From the NCBI GenBank assembly GCA_937863905.1, contig CALMHV010000053.1:1-14618 (forward strand): 14,618 nucleotides of DNA, read 5' to 3'. Source of the stretch: an uncultured Bacillota bacterium (GTDB lineage Bacteria > Bacillota > Sulfobacillia > UBA995 > UBA9673). A program made the position numbers and the translations under genes. The notes under the pieces were generated by a model. The model was not told the DNA's origin. It saw only the letters and a program-made list of their open reading frames with translations, and did no database searches. This document shows, one piece after another, positions 12,736-14,618 of the stretch. The number at the start of each line of letters is the position of its first letter. The first letter of the stretch is position 1.

Positions 12736-13745
12736 TGGGGACCAAGCCAGCGACAGGGCACGTGTGGCTCGGCATCGACGTGGGGTCGGTGACGACGAAA
12801 GCGGTGGCCGTCGGCGAGACGGGCGCCATCCTGGCGCACATCTGCCACGAGACCATGGGCCAGCCGGCCCGCCAGGTCGTGCGGGGTCTGGTCGAGCTTG
12901 GCGCCCAGCTGGCGGAAGTCCGGCGAAAGCCTCGGGTCCGGGGAGTGGGAACGACCGGGAGCGGGCGGTCTCTGGCCGCGGCTCTGGTTGGCGGGGATGT
13001 GGTCAAGAACGAGATAACCGCGCACGCCGTGGCGGCTCTGGACCTCGTGCCCGACGTCCGGACCGTCTTGGAGATAGGCGGACAAGACTCGAAGATCATC
13101 CTCTTGAGGGACGGGGGCGTCTCCGACTTCGCCATGAACACGGTGTGCGCCGCAGGGACGGGGTCGTTCCTCGACCGTCAGGCGGCGCGGCTCGGCCTCG
13201 CCCCGGCGGAACTGGGCGAACTCGCCCTGCGGTCGAAGCGCCCTGTCCGCATCGCCGGAAGGTGCGCCGTGTTCGCCGAAACGGACATGGTCCACCAGCA
13301 GCAGATAGGACACGCGGTCGAGGATATCGTGGCCGGTCTCTGCCAGGCCTTGGTGCGCAACTACCTGAATAACCTAGCCAAGGGGAAGGACCTCGAGCCC
13401 CCGTTCGTCTTTCAGGGCGGTGTCGCCGCGAACCGCGGCATGGTGGCCGCCTTCGAAGGGACCCTGGGCCATCCGGTGACGGTCCCGGAGCACCACGTCC
13501 TGATGGGGGCCTTCGGGGCGGCCCTCCTGGCCAAGGAGGCCGGTCTGGCCTCGACCAGGTTCCGCGGCTTCGGACTTGGGCGGATGGAGCACCGGACCGC
13601 CAGCTTCGACTGTGACGGGTGCCCGAACGCGTGCGAGATAACAGAACTCCGGGTGGACGGGGCCGTGGCGGCGAGATGGGGCGGGCGCTGCGACCGCTGG
13701 CAGCGGCAAGGGTCGCCGGCCCGCGAGGCGGGGGTCGAGGCGTAG
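12735..13745 (+). CDS. Acyl-CoA dehydratase activase-type ATPase (BadF/BadG/HgdC, COG1924)
   Basis: A 336-residue actin/HSP70-fold ATPase of the kind that donates low-potential electrons to 2-hydroxyacyl-CoA dehydratases and related Fe-S reductases. Nucleotide-binding motifs are GIDVGSVTTKAV (phosphate 1, 13-24), GTTGSGR (72-78), EIGGQDSKII (phosphate 2, 113-122) and QGGVAANRG (227-235). Cys138 (NTVCAAGTGSF) and Cys177 (AGRCAVFAETDM) are the pair that, in the HgdC family, ligates one [4Fe-4S] cluster across a dimer. Beyond the usual end at about 272 there is an extra segment with Cys293-x2-Cys296-x3-Cys300 and Cys319 (GGRCDRW), a possible second Fe-S or zinc site. ATG 12735 is chosen over GTG 12729 because AGGGAG (12721-12726) is then 8 nt away. 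It completes the three-gene module. Confidence 0.9.
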   Translation: MGTKPATGHVWLGIDVGSVTTKAVAVGETGAILAHICHETMGQPARQVVRGLVELGAQLAEVRRKPRVRGVGTTGSGRSLAAALVGGDVVKNEITAHAVAALDLVPDVRTVLEIGGQDSKIILLRDGGVSDFAMNTVCAAGTGSFLDRQAARLGLAPAELGELALRSKRPVRIAGRCAVFAETDMVHQQQIGHAVEDIVAGLCQALVRNYLNNLAKGKDLEPPFVFQGGVAANRGMVAAFEGTLGHPVTVPEHHVLMGAFGAALLAKEAGLASTRFRGFGLGRMEHRTASFDCDGCPNACEITELRVDGAVAARWGGRCDRWQRQGSPAREAGVEA

Positions 13746-13792
13746 GGGAGAGGACGGCCCCGGCGAAGGGAGACGCCCTGGAGGTGCATCGC

Positions 13793-14506
13793 GTGACGAG
13801 CAAGGATGTCGGCCCGGCTCCCGCAGGCTGGGACGAACTCGCCTGGCCGGGACTCTGGGCGCCGCTCGCGGCCTTCGCCCTGTACTTCGTGGCCACTCTG
13901 GTCATTGTCACGGTGGTGCTCGGAATCCAGACCGGGTTGACCGGCCAACTCCCCGGCACCCCGTCTCCGGGGGCCCAGGCCTGGGTCACCCTGGCGAGTC
14001 TGGTCATCTTAGGCGGGGTAAGCCTGGCGATGCTCTCCCGTCACCGGGGCCAGGGTCTTAGACGGGTCGTCTCGCTCGGAAGCAAGCTGCGGCGTGCCGA
14101 CTTCGTCCCTGTCCTCGTGCTGCTGGTTCTGACCATCCCGACGGGCCTGGCCATCGCCTACTTCCTGAGTCTTCACCAGGTCAACCTCGACCCCGAGATG
14201 GGCAAGTTCCTGACCCATCCGGCGGGTCTGGTCGCGGCCCTGGTCGGCGCCCCCGTGGCCGAGGAACTGTGGTTGAGGGGGCTCCTCTACGGCTCCCTGC
14301 GCCGCTGGGGACCATGGGTGGCGGTCGTCGGGACGGCGGTCGTGTCGGCCGCGGTGCACCTGCAACTCGCGCAGTCGCTCAGCGTCCTCCCGGGGATGCT
14401 GGCCTTGAGCTGGCTCAGGTACCGTACGGGCCGGCTCGCGCCCTGCGTCGTTCTCCACGGGCTAAACAATCTCTGGGCGGTGATCGTGAGCTTCATAGCC
14501 GTGTGA
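13793..14506 (+). CDS. CPBP-family intramembrane metalloprotease-like protein
   Basis: A 237-residue membrane protein of the CPBP (CAAX protease / bacteriocin-processing, Abi) family. Hydrophobic segments lie at about 20-46, 62-82, 103-125, 144-156, 171-188 and 216-236. The conserved motifs are present in order: Glu157-Glu158-x3-Arg162 (VAEELWLRG), His189 (VVSAAVHLQ) and His222-x3-Asn226 (LHGLNNLWAV), which in the family line an intramembrane glutamate/metal site. GTG 13793 is set by GGAGGTG (13780-13786) 6 nt upstream; the frame is open to 13619 but that part overlaps the activase gene. It follows the activase by 47 bases and may be the last gene of the transcript. Substrates are not predictable. 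Family roles include prenyl-protein cleavage, peptide maturation and anti-sigma processing. Confidence 0.85.
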   Translation: MTSKDVGPAPAGWDELAWPGLWAPLAAFALYFVATLVIVTVVLGIQTGLTGQLPGTPSPGAQAWVTLASLVILGGVSLAMLSRHRGQGLRRVVSLGSKLRRADFVPVLVLLVLTIPTGLAIAYFLSLHQVNLDPEMGKFLTHPAGLVAALVGAPVAEELWLRGLLYGSLRRWGPWVAVVGTAVVSAAVHLQLAQSLSVLPGMLALSWLRYRTGRLAPCVVLHGLNNLWAVIVSFIAV

Positions 14507-14512
14507 TCTCGG

Positions 14513-14527
14513 GGCCGCCCGGCGGCC
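14513..14527 (+). other. Short GC hairpin after the CPBP gene
   Basis: GGCCGC and GCGGCC form a 6-bp stem around a 3-nt loop, 6 bases after the stop. A second small stem follows (GCCGC 14553-14557 with GCGGC 14565-14569). Neither is followed by a T-run, so an intrinsic terminator is not well supported, although position fits an operon end. Confidence 0.25.
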
Positions 14528-14581
14528 GCCCCGTCGGGCCGGGTGGCCTGGAGCCGCTCTCCTTGCGGCCAAGTCCGGCAG

Positions 14582-14593
14582 GTTTGGCCAAAC
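14582..14593. promoter_or_regulatory. Perfect 12-bp palindrome, operator candidate
   Basis: GTTTGGCCAAAC reads the same on both strands and lies in the noncoding tail of the window. It is followed by two direct ACGGGA copies (14594-14599 and 14605-14610). The AT-containing flanks stand out from the surrounding GC-rich DNA. This could be a regulator site for a gene beyond the right edge, which is not visible. Confidence 0.3.
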
Positions 14594-14618
14594 ACGGGAA
14601 GAATACGGGAGCAGCCAC

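Noticed and set aside
10457..13745. A classical 2-hydroxyglutaryl-CoA or (R)-phenyllactyl-CoA dehydratase operon
   Set aside because: The two non-activase proteins carry DUF2229/COG3580 and GPCRFG/COG3581-type features rather than HgdA/HgdB features, and no CoA-transferase, dehydrogenase or Etf gene is in the window.
14576..14605. Sigma-F promoter at the right edge
   Set aside because: GGGAAGAATA (14596-14605) fits the sigma-F -10 pattern, but no GywTA-like -35 is found 14-16 bases upstream, so the match is probably chance.

Overview
The window is a GC-rich, tightly packed, single-strand (+) block from an endospore-forming member of the Bacillota (Firmicutes). The evidence is the order xerD - deoB (drm) - punA - dacF - spoIIAA - spoIIAB - sigF - spoVAC - spoVAD - spoVAE, which is a classic synteny block of spore formers such as Bacillus. 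Strong AGGAGG-type ribosome sites and many GTG/TTG starts fit a high-GC member of the phylum. A radical/anaerobic-type Fe-S redox module points to an anaerobe or facultative anaerobe of the Symbiobacterium / Thermaerobacter / Limnochordia kind, but the species cannot be fixed from this sequence.

Layout. (1) 1-1330: a small one-helix membrane protein in the position of Bacillus yqzK (DUF4227), then the chromosome-dimer recombinase XerD. (2) 1332-4722: a nucleoside-salvage set, phosphopentomutase, purine nucleoside phosphorylase and pyrimidine nucleoside phosphorylase, coupled or nearly so. Together they split nucleosides to bases plus (deoxy)ribose-1-phosphate and convert the sugar to the 5-phosphate. 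(3) 4857-7925: a sporulation D,D-carboxypeptidase (DacF) and the SpoIIAA/SpoIIAB/sigma-F switch that turns on forespore transcription. A good match to a sigma-H promoter lies just upstream of spoIIAA, and the spoIIAA ribosome site can be sequestered by a C6/G6 hairpin whose 5' arm lies upstream of the predicted transcript start. (4) 8020-10449: a 64-residue one-helix protein and a dodecin-like protein, found where Bacillus has spoVAA-spoVAB, then spoVAC-spoVAD-spoVAE, the dipicolinic-acid (Ca-DPA) channel genes. (5) 10457-13745: directly behind spoVAE with a 7-nt gap, a three-gene module resembling the 2-hydroxyacyl-CoA dehydratase/activase superfamily: a DUF2229/COG3580-like protein, a COG3581-like paralogue and an actin-fold ATPase activase. 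(6) 13793-14506: a CPBP-type intramembrane protease, then about 110 bases with small inverted repeats and no complete gene.

How the parts work together. Groups 3 and 4 are core forespore machinery. The main novelty is that an ATP-driven Fe-S reductase-like module, a dodecin-like protein and a membrane protease sit in what looks like the same transcription unit as sigF and spoVA. This suggests, without proving it, forespore or spore functions for them. The most testable cis-regulatory idea is the hairpin over the spoIIAA ribosome site, which could silence read-through transcripts while leaving sigma-H transcripts translatable.
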